Part shown: one piece after another, positions 1 to 8,402 of the stretch
Numbering within the stretch: position 1 is the first letter of the stretch
Layout of the letters: the number at the start of each line of letters is the position of its first letter
Assembly: GCF_900102525.1 (NCBI RefSeq)
Contig: NZ_FNBZ01000007.1
Location: 248,001-312,000, forward strand
Direction: 5' to 3'
Origin: Allobosea robiniae
GTDB lineage: Bacteria > Pseudomonadota > Alphaproteobacteria > Rhizobiales > Beijerinckiaceae
DNA length: 64,000 bases
The notes under the pieces: generated by a model
The model's database searches: none
The model's input: the letters and a program-made list of their open reading frames with translations, nothing else
What the model was told of the DNA's origin: nothing
Program-made: the position numbers and the translations under genes

Positions 1-651
1 GCCGCCGAGCTCGGTTGTGACGAAGACCTTGCCCATCTCCTCGACGGTGGTGTCGAGCATGCCGACGGCGTCGATCTCCAGCATCTTCATCGAGTAGGGC
101 GCGGAGAAGGCCGCGACCGCCGCAAAGCAGCGTGCCTCCTGCGCCTTGTCCGGCAGCTCGTGCGCGGCGGCATAAGGCAGGAAGTCGAGCGTCTTTCCGC
201 CGGAGTGGAAGTCGAGGACGATATCGGCGAGCGGTACGAGATGGCGCGTGACGTAATCCGCGATCTTCTCGGTGACATTGCCATCCGGGCGGCCCGGAAA
301 GCTGCGATTCATATTACCCTTGTCGATCGGCGAGGTCCGCGTGCCCGCGCGGAAGGCCGGGTAGTTCAGCGCCGGCAGGATGATCACCCGGCCCGAGACC
401 TCGGCTGGATCGAGCGAGCGTGCCAGCTCGAACAGCGCTGCCGGCCCCTCATATTCGTCGCCATGGTTCGCGCCGGTCAGCAGAGCGGTCGGCCCCTCCC
501 CGTTCGCGACGACGCAGATCGGGATCATCACCGAGCCCCAGGCGCTGTCGTCGCGGCTATAGGGCAGGCGCAAGTGGCCATGCTGCACACCCGGCGCCGA
601 GAGGTCGATCGTCGGCGTCACCGGCGAGGGGCGGGGTGAAGCGGTCAGCAT
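1..651 (-). CDS. doeB: N-alpha-acetyl-L-2,4-diaminobutyrate deacetylase DoeB/EutE (C-terminus off window)
   Basis: Zinc-dependent deacylase of the succinylglutamate desuccinylase/aspartoacylase family. In ectoine catabolism it removes acetate from N-alpha-acetyl-diaminobutyrate, the product of the ectoine hydrolase encoded just upstream. The reading frame starts at the ATG at 651, four bases after the doeA stop, and stays open to the window edge (217 codons). The translated N-terminal half shows the family zinc motif in TGANHGDEYEGP, followed by NYPAFRAGTRTSP, NMNRSFPG and VLDFHSGG (second His ligand region). The family is usually about 330-340 residues, so roughly the last third is missing. 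The identification rests on the zinc motifs plus the doeA-eutC-eutB context. Confidence 0.9.
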   Translation of the reverse strand, partial: MLTASPRPSPVTPTIDLSAPGVQHGHLRLPYSRDDSAWGSVMIPICVVANGEGPTALLTGANHGDEYEGPAALFELARSLDPAEVSGRVIILPALNYPAFRAGTRTSPIDKGNMNRSFPGRPDGNVTEKIADYVTRHLVPLADIVLDFHSGGKTLDFLPYAAAHELPDKAQEARCFAAVAAFSAPYSMKMLEIDAVGMLDTTVEEMGKVFVTTELGG

Positions 652-655
652 CGCA

Positions 656-1834
656 TCACTCCTTGACGAAGAGCTGGCGCGGCACGTTCGACAGGCATTC
701 GACGCCGCGCTCCGTGATCGCGATGCTTTCGGTGATCTCGAGGCCCATATCCTCGAGCCAGAGGCCGGTCATGAAATGAAAGGTCATGCCGGGCCTGAGT
801 TCGGTCCGGTCACCGGGGCGCAGGCTCATGGTGCGCTCGCCCCAATCCGGCGGATAGGACAGGCCGATCGGATAACCGGTGCGGTTGTCCTTGATGATCC
901 CGTACCGCTTGAGCACCGCGAAGAAGGCGTTGGCGATGTCCTCGCAGGTATTGCCCGGCTTTGCCGCGGCGAGGCCGGTCTCCATGCCTTCGAGCGTCGC
1001 CTTCTCGGCGTCGAGGAAGGCCTGCGTCGGCTTGCCCAGGAAGACGGTGCGCGAGAGCGGGCAGTGGTAACGCTTGTAGGCGCCGGCGATCTCGAAGAAG
1101 GTGCCCTCCCCCAGGCGCATCGGCTTGTCGTCCCAAGTCAGATGCGGGGCCGAGGCATCGGCGCCCGAAGGCAGCAGCGGCACGATCGCGGGATAGTCGC
1201 CGCCGAATTCGGGCGTGCCGCGGATGCCGGCATCATAGATCTCGGCGACGAGATCGCATTTGCGCATGCCGGGTTCGACGACCTCGACGATGCGCTGGTG
1301 CATCAATTCGACGATGCGGCCGGCCTTGCGCATGTAATCGAGCTCGGTCGCGCTCTTGACAGCACGCTGCCAGTTCACCAGCCCGCCGGCATCCGTGAAG
1401 CGCGCGTTCGGCAAGTGTTTCTGCAGCGAGGCGAAGGCCGCCGCCGAGAAATAGTAATTGTCCATCTCGACCGCGATCGAGAGCTTGCCCCAGCCACGCT
1501 CGGCGATGATCTGCGCGAGCAGATCCATCGGGTGACGCTCGGTCGACTGCACATAGTGGTCGGGATAGCCGATGATGCTGTCATGGCCGATATAGGCGGT
1601 GCGCTTGGCGCCGTTCGCATCCTGCTTGCGGCCATACCAGATCGGCTCGCCGGTCGGCGGCACCAGCACGCATTGATGGACATAGAACGACCAGCCATCA
1701 TAGCCGGTGAGCCAATGCATGTTGGAGGGGTCGGTGACGACCATCAGTTCGACCCCGGCTCGCTCCATGGCGGCGCGGGTCTTGGCGAGGCGCTCGGCAT
1801 ATTCCTCGCGGGTGAAGTTCAGGGTCACGGTCAC
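656..1834 (-). CDS. doeA: Ectoine hydrolase DoeA/EutD (M24 peptidase family)
   Basis: Cytoplasmic hydrolase that opens the ectoine ring to N-acetyl-diaminobutyrate. The 392-residue protein has a creatinase-like N-terminal domain (about 1-165, with MHWLTGYDGWSFYVHQ) and a pita-bread M24 domain (about 170-390, with APHLTWDD, FFEIAGAYKRYHCPLSRT and a C-terminal GLEITES). Length and these motifs fit the ectoine hydrolase subgroup rather than proline dipeptidases. The start codon overlaps the eutC stop by four bases (ATGA), and the stop is four bases before doeB, so translational coupling is likely. Confidence 0.93.
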   Translation of the reverse strand: MTVTLNFTREEYAERLAKTRAAMERAGVELMVVTDPSNMHWLTGYDGWSFYVHQCVLVPPTGEPIWYGRKQDANGAKRTAYIGHDSIIGYPDHYVQSTERHPMDLLAQIIAERGWGKLSIAVEMDNYYFSAAAFASLQKHLPNARFTDAGGLVNWQRAVKSATELDYMRKAGRIVELMHQRIVEVVEPGMRKCDLVAEIYDAGIRGTPEFGGDYPAIVPLLPSGADASAPHLTWDDKPMRLGEGTFFEIAGAYKRYHCPLSRTVFLGKPTQAFLDAEKATLEGMETGLAAAKPGNTCEDIANAFFAVLKRYGIIKDNRTGYPIGLSYPPDWGERTMSLRPGDRTELRPGMTFHFMTGLWLEDMGLEITESIAITERGVECLSNVPRQLFVKE

Positions 1835-2844
1835 GCGGTGTCTCCCGCTTCGGCTTTGGTGTCGATGGTCTGCCCGGCGCCGGCAGTGCGGGCGCGGGCG
1901 GCGGCGAGATTGGCGATCGCGGTGTCCTGCACGCCGGTGCCGGTCAGGTCCGCCAGGGTGATTTCGTCGGTGCGTGTCCGGCCGGGGCGTTGGCCGGCGA
2001 TGACCTCGCCGAGCTCGGCGAAAGCCTGGTCGGCGCTGGCGGAACCGGCGCGGATCGCATGGGCGAGCTCGCCGAGCCGCCGGGTCTGGCTAAGCCGGTC
2101 GGCGACATAGGTGGCGCGGGCGAGGACGGTGGGGTCGATCTCGTTCTTGTGCTCGCTGTCGGAGCCCATCGCAGTGATGTGCTGGCCGGGCTCGATCCAG
2201 TCCGCCATCAGGATCGGTCGCTCGGCCGGCGTCGTGGTGACGATGATATCGGCGCCTTTAACGGCGGCCTGCGGATCGGCGATGGCGGTGACGGCAAAGC
2301 CGAGCTTGCGGGAGAGCTCGGCCGCGGCCTTGTTCGCCTTCTGCGCATCGCGCGCCCAGATCCGCGCCTCGCGGATCGGCCGCACCAGCGCCAACGCTTG
2401 GAGTTGGAGTCCCGCCTGCATTCCGGCGCCGAAGATGGCTGCGACCGCGGCGTCCGGCCGGGCGAGATGACGCGCTGCGACGGCTCCGGCCGCGGCCGTC
2501 CTGACATCGGTGAGATAGCCATTGTCGAGAAGCAGCGCCTCGACGAGGCCGGTCCTAGCGCTGAACAGGATCATCAGCCCGTTGAGGCTGGGCAGGCCGA
2601 GTCTGGGATTGTCGAAGAAGCCGGGGCTGACCTTGATCGCGAAGCCGTCGAGGCCCGGCACATAGGCCGTCTTCACATCGACCTCGCCGCGGTGCTCGGG
2701 AATGTCGAGCCGCAGGATCGGCGGCATGGCGACCGGCTTGGTCGCGAGCGCTGCGAAGGCCGCCTCGACACAGTCAACGGCGCTCAGGTCGAGCCCGACG
2801 ATGCGGCGCAGCTCCGCTTCGGTGAGGACGAGCATGCGGCTCAT
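1831..2844 (-). CDS. eutC: Ectoine utilization protein EutC (ornithine cyclodeaminase/mu-crystallin family)
   Basis: This 337-residue NAD(P)-binding protein belongs to the ornithine cyclodeaminase family. The Rossmann fingerprint IFGAGMQAGLQ lies near residue 135, KVSPGFFDN is in the substrate-binding part, and ADIIVTTTPAERPIL and HITAMGSDSEHKNEI are typical of the fold. In alphaproteobacterial ectoine clusters the EutB/EutC pair is assigned to conversion of hydroxyectoine-derived intermediates towards the ectoine route; that role is taken from family knowledge. It overlaps both neighbours by four bases, inside the eutB-eutC-doeA-doeB operon. Confidence 0.9.
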   Translation of the reverse strand: MSRMLVLTEAELRRIVGLDLSAVDCVEAAFAALATKPVAMPPILRLDIPEHRGEVDVKTAYVPGLDGFAIKVSPGFFDNPRLGLPSLNGLMILFSARTGLVEALLLDNGYLTDVRTAAAGAVAARHLARPDAAVAAIFGAGMQAGLQLQALALVRPIREARIWARDAQKANKAAAELSRKLGFAVTAIADPQAAVKGADIIVTTTPAERPILMADWIEPGQHITAMGSDSEHKNEIDPTVLARATYVADRLSQTRRLGELAHAIRAGSASADQAFAELGEVIAGQRPGRTRTDEITLADLTGTGVQDTAIANLAAARARTAGAGQTIDTKAEAGDTA

Positions 2845-3887
2845 GCGGCGGCTCCGGAGACGATGCGCCGGTGCACGGCCTCGTCGATGTTGCGACCGGA
2901 GGCGATGAGCGCGGTCGGCCCCTGCGGCTTGACCTTGCCGGCGAGCAAGGCGGCAATGCCGACGGCGCCGGCGCCCTCGACGATCTCGCCCTCCACGAGC
3001 GCGGCATGGCGGATGCCGGCGGCGATCTCGGCCTCGCTCAGCAGCACGATCTCGTCGATGAGGTCACGGCACAAAGCGAAGGTGATGCGGTTGGACAGGC
3101 CGATGCCGCCCCCGAGCGAATCCGCCAGCGTTGCCTCTTCGACGACCTCGACGGGCCGGCCGGCCGCAATCGCTGCGGCCATCGCGGCACCACGCACCAT
3201 CGAGATGCCGACGATCCTGACGGAAGGCTGCAACGCCTTGACCGCGACGGCGATGCCAGCCGCCAGCCCGCCGCCCGAGAGCGGGATCAGCACGCAGGCG
3301 AGCTCCGGCAGGTCCTCGATCAGTTCGAGCCCGATCGTGCCCTGGCCGGCAACGACGTCGGGATGGTCGAAGGGCGGGATCTGGGTGAGCCCGTGCTCGG
3401 CCACCAGCCGCTCGACCTCGGCCTGCGCATCGTCCTGCGAGCGGCCGACGATACGGACTTCGGCGCCCAGCGAGCGGATCGCCTCGATCTTGTTCGCGGG
3501 CACGAGCGCCGACATGCAGATGGTGGCGGCAAGGCCAAGTTCGCGGGCGGTATAGGCGACAGCGCGGCCATGATTGCCAGTCGACGCGGTCACCAGCCCG
3601 CGTCGGCGCTGGTCTTCGGTCAGCGCCAGCACTGCATTCATCGCACCGCGCAGCTTGAAGGCGCCGATCGGCTGGCGGGTTTCGAGCTTGAGATGGACGG
3701 GCTGGTCGCAGAGACGACTGAGGGAAGGCGAAGTTACAAGCGGTGTGCGCTCGACCCGTCCAGCGACCCGAGCCATGGCGGCTTCCACCTCGGGCAGCGC
3801 GACAGCGGCCGGCGGCGTGGCCGGTCGATCTGCCTCGGCAGTGAAAAGACGCGGTTTTGTCACCGGCATGTCTCCCTCGCTTGTCAT
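2841..3887 (-). CDS. eutB: Hydroxyectoine utilization dehydratase EutB (threonine dehydratase-like)
   Basis: PLP-dependent fold-type II enzyme of 348 residues resembling threonine/serine dehydratases. The PLP lysine is K78 in GAFKLRGA, and the phosphate-binding loop is seen in PLSGGGLAAGIA. The expected ASTGNHGRAVAYTA segment is present. EutB is thought to dehydrate a hydroxyectoine breakdown product. It is the first gene of the operon and is preceded by a near-consensus promoter and a palindrome, 109 bases after the enuR stop. An internal ATG six codons downstream (MPVTKPR) is a possible alternative start. Confidence 0.9.
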   Translation of the reverse strand: MTSEGDMPVTKPRLFTAEADRPATPPAAVALPEVEAAMARVAGRVERTPLVTSPSLSRLCDQPVHLKLETRQPIGAFKLRGAMNAVLALTEDQRRRGLVTASTGNHGRAVAYTARELGLAATICMSALVPANKIEAIRSLGAEVRIVGRSQDDAQAEVERLVAEHGLTQIPPFDHPDVVAGQGTIGLELIEDLPELACVLIPLSGGGLAAGIAVAVKALQPSVRIVGISMVRGAAMAAAIAAGRPVEVVEEATLADSLGGGIGLSNRITFALCRDLIDEIVLLSEAEIAAGIRHAALVEGEIVEGAGAVGIAALLAGKVKPQGPTALIASGRNIDEAVHRRIVSGAAA

Positions 3888-3905
3888 GCTGCGAGGGAGA
3901 AAATT

Positions 3906-3931
3906 TCATGTCAATTATTATATTGTCATGA
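3906..3931. promoter_or_regulatory. Inverted repeat overlapping the eutB promoter (candidate EnuR or AsnC operator)
   Basis: Arms TCATGTCAAT (3906-3915) and ATTGTCATGA (3922-3931) form an inverted repeat with 9 of 10 paired positions around a 6-base spacer. It covers the -10 hexamer, which suits a repressor site. Related half-sites occur in the enuR/asnC gap (ATATTGTC at 5453-5460 and TCATGACA just before the asnC start). Which of the two regulators binds is inference. Confidence 0.55.
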
Positions 3932-3945
3932 TCCAATTATGCCAA
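3917..3945 (-). promoter_or_regulatory. Sigma70-type promoter of the eutBC-doeAB operon
   Basis: On the minus strand a TTGGCA -35 hexamer (3940-3945) is separated by exactly 17 bases from a perfect TATAAT -10 hexamer (3917-3922), about 30 bases before the eutB start. This is one of the best housekeeping-type promoters in the window and indicates that the operon is transcribed separately from enuR. Confidence 0.7.
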
Positions 3946-3996
3946 ACCTGCACCGCAGGCGACAATGACATGGACAGAGGATCCTGCTCGCCGCTC

Positions 3997-5451
3997 TCAG
4001 CCGATAGCGCCGATATCGAAGACCGGCGGCAGCTGCTCGAAGGTCTGGCGCACCGTCGTCAGCGTCCGCGCCAGCAATTCATGGCTCATCCGCCCGCCCA
4101 GACAGATGCGAAGGCCGCCGCCATGGCCCGCGCCAGCCACGAACGGATCGGACGGCGTCACGGCGATGCGCCGGTCGGCGAGCGAGCGCACCAGGCTATC
4201 CTCGGTCCAATGCGCGGGAACCTTGAGCCAGGAGCAGAGCGAGAGTGGATGGCTCGAGGCGACATGGCTTCCGAGCGTCTCCGCGACGATGCGCTGGCGT
4301 GCCGTCGCCTCCTCGCGCTGGACGGTGAGCAGCCTTTGCGCGGTACCGTCCTGGACCCAGCGCGTCGCGATCTCGGCCGGCAGATAGGTGCCGCTCCAGC
4401 TGGTCACGCGCAGGATCGAGGCGGCGCGGATCGAGTATTGAGGCGGCACGACCAGGTAGCCGACGCGCAGGCCGGTCAGCACCGTCTTGGTAAAGCTGGT
4501 GAGGAAGAAGCCGAGATCCGGCAACATCGCGGTGATCGACGGCAACGGTTCGGCGATCAGCGGCTTGTAGACCTCGTCCTCGACGACGAAGACGCCATGG
4601 CGCTGCGCGATCTCCGCGATAGCGCGGCGTCGCTCGGGGCCGGCGACATGGCTGGTCGGATTGTTGAGCGTCGGGATGAGCACGAGCGCCCGCACGCCGC
4701 CGGCGCGGCACGCCGCCTCGAACGCATCGGGGCGGATGCCTTCCTCATCGGTCGGCAGGCCCTTGAGGCTGAAGCCGAGGACATTGGCGAGGCCGATGAC
4801 GCCGTGATCGGTCAGGTTCTCGGTCAGCACGAGGTCGCCGGCCCGGACCACGCAGGCCAGCGCGAGGAAGAGCGCATGGGCGGCGCCATTGGTGATCAGG
4901 ATGCGCTCGACCGAGGTCTCGACGCCGAGCGGCCCGAGCCAGAGGCGCGCCGCTTCACGATGGTGGTCGAGCCCCGCGATCGGCCGGCACGGCCGCATGA
5001 AGGCGCTGCTGTCGCCCTCGGCCAAAGCTGACAGCGCCTGGCGCGAGGCCACCTCATGGGCATCGAGATAAACCCCGCGCACGATCGAGAGGTCGACGAC
5101 TTCGGTGGGGCTGCGGTCGAGCATCAGCCGGCCCGCCTGTTCGGTGACGCGGCTCTTCACGAAGGTTCCGCGCCCGACCTCGCCGCTGAGATAGCCGAGG
5201 CGCTCGGCCTCCTTGTAGCTGAGGCTGACGGTCTGGACGGAGATGCCGAGCGCATGGGCGAGGTCGCGATGCGTCGGCATCCGGTCCATCGGCTTCAGGA
5301 TGCCGGCGTCGATATCGGCGATAATGCGCTCGGTCAGCGCAGCATGCTTGGTCGCGCCCTTCTGCTTCGTCAGGACCGGGCGCCATTCGACGGCCTTCTC
5401 GACGATGGGAGAAAGCCTGTTGCCGGAAGGCCGTTCGGCTTGACGGAACAT
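3997..5451 (-). CDS. enuR: Ectoine catabolism regulator EnuR (MocR/GabR-type)
   Basis: MocR-type regulator of 484 residues. It has a GntR winged helix (about 24-100, with THRDLAHALGISVQTVSLSYKE) joined to a class I aminotransferase-like effector domain (about 120-480). The PLP lysine equivalent is K322 in TSFTKTVLTGLRVGYL, and TLNNPTSHV and VEDEVYK are also present. EnuR proteins are repressors of ectoine genes that respond to a PLP adduct of N-alpha-acetyl-diaminobutyrate (family knowledge). It lies directly upstream of eutB in the same direction and is divergent from the AsnC-type gene. Its Shine-Dalgarno is weak. Confidence 0.9.
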   Translation of the reverse strand: MFRQAERPSGNRLSPIVEKAVEWRPVLTKQKGATKHAALTERIIADIDAGILKPMDRMPTHRDLAHALGISVQTVSLSYKEAERLGYLSGEVGRGTFVKSRVTEQAGRLMLDRSPTEVVDLSIVRGVYLDAHEVASRQALSALAEGDSSAFMRPCRPIAGLDHHREAARLWLGPLGVETSVERILITNGAAHALFLALACVVRAGDLVLTENLTDHGVIGLANVLGFSLKGLPTDEEGIRPDAFEAACRAGGVRALVLIPTLNNPTSHVAGPERRRAIAEIAQRHGVFVVEDEVYKPLIAEPLPSITAMLPDLGFFLTSFTKTVLTGLRVGYLVVPPQYSIRAASILRVTSWSGTYLPAEIATRWVQDGTAQRLLTVQREEATARQRIVAETLGSHVASSHPLSLCSWLKVPAHWTEDSLVRSLADRRIAVTPSDPFVAGAGHGGGLRICLGGRMSHELLARTLTTVRQTFEQLPPVFDIGAIG

Positions 5452-5490
5452 GATATTGTCTCGTTCTTATAAAGAGGCATTCATGACATT
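5452..5490. promoter_or_regulatory. enuR-asnC divergent intergenic region
   Basis: Only 39 bases separate the two divergent regulator genes, so their promoters must overlap each other or the neighbouring coding ends. The gap contains the half-site ATATTGTC (5453-5460), which also occurs in the eutB operator, the asnC ribosome binding site AAAGAGG (about 5471-5477), and TCATGACA near its end. Confidence 0.5.
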
Positions 5491-5985
5491 ATGCACCCGC
5501 GGTCCCAGAAGATGAAGCTCGATCCCATCGATCTCAAGATCGTCGCGGCCCTGCAGCGCGACGGCCGCATGACCAAGCTCAAGCTCGCCGAAACGGTGGC
5601 GTTGTCGCCGGCTGCCTGCTGGGAGCGGCTGCGCCGGATGGAGGAGGCCGGCGTGATCAAGGGCTATTCCGCGATCGTCGATCTGAAGCCCGATGCCCCG
5701 CGCACCACGGTGATCGTCGAGATCAGCCTGAAGAGCCATCAGCAGGCGGATTTCCGCCGCTTCGAGGAGGCCGTGGCGAGGGAACCGGCCATCGTCGCCT
5801 GCGACGCGACCGGCGGCGGTATCGACTACATCATGCGGGTGGTCACGCCTGATATCGACGCCTATCAGCGCCTGATCGACCGGCTGCTGGAGCCGGCGAT
5901 CGGCATCGAGCGCTATTACACATATGTCGTGACCAAGAGCGTCCCCCTGGTCGAAATGCACGCGATCCCGAGAGATCAGCCTTGA
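5491..5985 (+). CDS. doeX: Lrp/AsnC-type regulator of ectoine degradation (DoeX-like)
   Basis: Lrp/AsnC family regulator of 164 residues. An N-terminal helix-turn-helix (about 10-60, IDLKIVAALQRDGRMTK and LSPAACWERLRRMEEAGVI) is followed by a RAM/ACT-like ligand domain (about 75-160, RTTVIVEISLKSH and YIMRVVTPDIDAY). AsnC/DoeX proteins accompany ectoine catabolic genes and sense diaminobutyrate. An ATG at 5512 (MKLDPIDLK) is an alternative start; the upstream ATG is better placed relative to AAAGAGG. Confidence 0.87.
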   Translation: MHPRSQKMKLDPIDLKIVAALQRDGRMTKLKLAETVALSPAACWERLRRMEEAGVIKGYSAIVDLKPDAPRTTVIVEISLKSHQQADFRRFEEAVAREPAIVACDATGGGIDYIMRVVTPDIDAYQRLIDRLLEPAIGIERYYTYVVTKSVPLVEMHAIPRDQP

Positions 5986-6054
5986 GCCACGCAATAAGAA
6001 ACAGACACCAATCTCGGCTTGCGGGAGAGAGCGTCCACAAAAGCCCAGGACTGT

Positions 6055-6315
6055 TCAGCCGGAAGCCCATCGCGCCTGCACGGTCGCGACCGTTGGATGC
6101 CGCGCCAGGCGGTCTTCGATATGAGCCAGCTGGATATCCGAAGGGGCCGACACAGCCAGCTTGAACTCGGCAGTGTCTGCCGACGAAGCGGAAGCCGCAA
6201 TCTCGTTCAACGCCCAGCCGAAGCGCTGAACGTCCGCGAGCACGCGGCTTACGGAATCTCCGAGATCCGACGTCACGACGTTGATGACGACGCGGTTCAA
6301 TGAAAATCCAGGCAC
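6055..6315 (-). CDS. Small ACT-like domain protein
   Basis: Eighty-six residues from a GTG start at 6315, thirteen bases after the stop of the oxidoreductase gene. The pattern NRVVINVVTSDLGDSV, then a helix with RVLADVQRFGW, then FKLAVSAPSD and a final helix ending ARHPTVATVQ, fits a beta-alpha-beta-beta-alpha-beta ACT-type regulatory fold similar to small subunits of acetolactate synthase. No catalytic partner lies next to it. No strong ribosome binding site is visible, so the start is uncertain (a TTG at 6300 is an alternative). Function unknown; co-transcription with the upstream genes is likely. Confidence 0.55.
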   Translation of the reverse strand: MPGFSLNRVVINVVTSDLGDSVSRVLADVQRFGWALNEIAASASSADTAEFKLAVSAPSDIQLAHIEDRLARHPTVATVQARWASG

Positions 6316-6328
6316 GGTGCGACGGGAC

Positions 6329-7303
6329 CTATGGCAGCAGGATGGTGGAGCCGACGGTGCGCCGGCCTTCCAGCCTGGCATGCGCCTCGGCGGCTTCCGC
6401 CAGTGGGAGGCGCAAGCCGATATCCGCCTTGAGAATGCCTTCGCCGATCAACGCAAAGACTTCGGTCGCCATCTCCCTCAACGCGGATGGGTTGCGCAGG
6501 TGATGAAAGATGATCGGCCGGGATAGTGAATTTGAGCGCGCGGCGAGTTGCGAAACCTCGAACGGCGGCACCGGGCCGGAACTCTGCCCGAAATTCACCA
6601 GCTTCCCGAAATACGACAGCGCGGACAGCGAGGACTGGAAACTGTCGCGCCCGACCGAGTCGTAGGCCACGGCGACGCCCTCGCCCTTGGTGATGTCCAT
6701 CACCTTGCCGACCAGCTCCTGATCGGAGCTCGAGAACACATGCGCAGCCCCCGCCGCACGCGCGACCGCTTCCTTGCGCGGATCTCCGACCGTTCCGATG
6801 ACGACGGCACCAAGGTGATCGGCCCAGCGGCAAAGCAGCTGGCCGACGCCCCCGGCAGCAGCATGCACGAGAATATGATCCCCCGGACCGACCGCATACT
6901 CCCTGCGAAGCAACATGCAGGCAGTCAGCCCCTTCAGGATCGTCGCGGCAGCGATCTCATCATCGATGGTGTCAGGCAGCTTGAGCGCAAGGTTCTCGGG
7001 CAGGTTTCGATGCGCGGCATAAGCTCCGTAACTGCCCGTGACATAGCAAATCCTGTCGCCTGGACGAAAATCCCGGACCCCTGAGCCGGTTTTTTCGACG
7101 ATGCCGCTGGCCTCAATGCCCGGAATGCCGGGTAGCGCGAGCGTGCGATACAGACCCGAGCGAACATACACGTCGTGAAAATTGACGCCTATGGCGCTCT
7201 GTCTGATCCGCAATTCGCCAGGGCCGGGATCCGGCAGGTCGACCTGCTCCAGCTTCAGCTGGTCCGGCCCTCCATGGCTTCTGAGGATGATTGCCGGCGT
7301 CAT
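6329..7303 (-). CDS. NADPH:quinone oxidoreductase (zeta-crystallin-like MDR)
   Basis: Zinc-free medium-chain dehydrogenase/reductase of 324 residues. It has a GroES-like N-terminal domain (GVNFHDVYVRSGLY, GIEASGIVEKTGSGV) and a Rossmann domain with the nucleotide loop HAAAGGVGQLLCRWA around residue 150. The C-terminus HARLEGRRTVGSTILLP is characteristic of the QOR group. It would reduce quinones or enones with NADPH. It lies 45 bases downstream of the TTT receptor gene in the same direction, so it probably belongs to that unit. Confidence 0.88.
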   Translation of the reverse strand: MTPAIILRSHGGPDQLKLEQVDLPDPGPGELRIRQSAIGVNFHDVYVRSGLYRTLALPGIPGIEASGIVEKTGSGVRDFRPGDRICYVTGSYGAYAAHRNLPENLALKLPDTIDDEIAAATILKGLTACMLLRREYAVGPGDHILVHAAAGGVGQLLCRWADHLGAVVIGTVGDPRKEAVARAAGAAHVFSSSDQELVGKVMDITKGEGVAVAYDSVGRDSFQSSLSALSYFGKLVNFGQSSGPVPPFEVSQLAARSNSLSRPIIFHHLRNPSALREMATEVFALIGEGILKADIGLRLPLAEAAEAHARLEGRRTVGSTILLP

Positions 7304-7348
7304 CGTGAAGTTCCGGTGAGGGCTCGATCAAACTGCATGTGCCGCGCT

Positions 7349-8341
7349 TCAGGTGACGATCTTCAAGCCGGTGCGCTGGCTGATCGAGCGAAACCTTGCA
7401 TTTTCCGCCATGACGATCTCGCGGGTGCTTTCGGGAGTGTTGGGGCCGTCCCACGCCTGCATCCCGGCTTTGAGGAACCGTTCCCGCGTGACCGGCTGGT
7501 TCAGCGAGGCGGCTCCGGCCTTGTTCAGCTTGGCCAGCACCTCGGGCGGCAGGCGCGCCGGCCCCTGGATCAGGTAGTAGATGTTCAACTCCATCTCCGG
7601 CATCCCGAGCTCCCTGAAAGTCGGGATGTCCGGGAACAGCGGAAACCGGTTGGGGCTCGTCACGGCAAGCCCCTTCAGGGCACCGCCGTTCAGAAGTCCC
7701 GTCGCCGACCCCAGCGAGGCCACGCCCCAGGCCGTCTCGCCGGTCGACACGCTCAGCACCGCCGGCGCACCACCACGATACGGTACATGGCGCGACTGGT
7801 TGGCGGGGCCGGCAAGGGTTCGCAGCAATTCGGCACCGATATGAGGGATCGAGCCGACGCCCGAGCTGGAATAATTCAGCTCCGCGGATGCAGGCGTACG
7901 GAGAAGCTCGATGGTCTCTTTCACTGTCTTCGCCGGAAAGTTCGGCGAAACGATCAGGACCATGGGAGCCGTACAGACAGTCGCAATCCAGTCGAAATCC
8001 TGGACCGGATCATATTTGACGCCGGTCTCATGCATCGCCGGCCAGATCGCGAACGAGGATGATTCCGACAGAAGCAGGCTATAGCCGTCCGGCTGCTGGC
8101 GCGTCAGCCATGTCGCGGCGACGGTTCCGCTGGCGCCCGGCCGGTTTTCGACGACCATTCGATATCCGTCCAGCTCCTTTGCCATACCCTCGATGATCAA
8201 TCGCGAGGCGACATCCGTCGAGCCGCCGGCAGGATAGCCATTGGACAGGATCGGGGGCCGGGTCGGAAACGTGCTCCCGAAGGCCTGCGTCGCGGAGAGG
8301 CCGACGGCGGCAAGCCCGATGATGCATTCGCGACGATCCAT
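7349..8341 (-). CDS. Tripartite tricarboxylate transporter receptor (Bug/TctC family), orphan
   Basis: Periplasmic substrate-binding protein of the Bug family, 330 residues from the ATG at 8341. GGAGGAG just upstream makes this start much better than the upstream ATG. The N-terminus MDRRECIIGLAAVGLSATQA is a short signal sequence. Family signatures include NGYPAGGSTDVASRL, VVENRPGASG, YSSSGVGSIPHIGAELL and a C-terminal RFRSISQ. No tctA/tctB membrane genes are adjacent, so it must share membrane partners encoded elsewhere or act as a sensor. It is divergent from the GntR gene and has a candidate operator upstream. Confidence 0.88.
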   Translation of the reverse strand: MDRRECIIGLAAVGLSATQAFGSTFPTRPPILSNGYPAGGSTDVASRLIIEGMAKELDGYRMVVENRPGASGTVAATWLTRQQPDGYSLLLSESSSFAIWPAMHETGVKYDPVQDFDWIATVCTAPMVLIVSPNFPAKTVKETIELLRTPASAELNYSSSGVGSIPHIGAELLRTLAGPANQSRHVPYRGGAPAVLSVSTGETAWGVASLGSATGLLNGGALKGLAVTSPNRFPLFPDIPTFRELGMPEMELNIYYLIQGPARLPPEVLAKLNKAGAASLNQPVTRERFLKAGMQAWDGPNTPESTREIVMAENARFRSISQRTGLKIVT

Positions 8342-8386
8342 CGCATTCTCCTCCCCGAATTTCTCAGGCGTCATCGCCATTCATTA

Positions 8387-8402
8387 TTTTATTCGAATGA
8401 TA
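8387..8402. promoter_or_regulatory. Candidate GntR operator, copy 1
   Basis: TTTTATTCGAATGATA contains the perfect 8-base palindrome ATTCGAAT (8391-8398). It lies about 45 bases upstream of the TTT receptor start on the minus strand. Confidence 0.55.

Noticed and set aside
776..2110. 444-codon open frame antisense to doeA/eutC
   Set aside because: It mirrors well-supported ectoine genes, is rich in Arg/Gly/His as expected for antisense frames of GC-rich genes, and has no recognisable domain.
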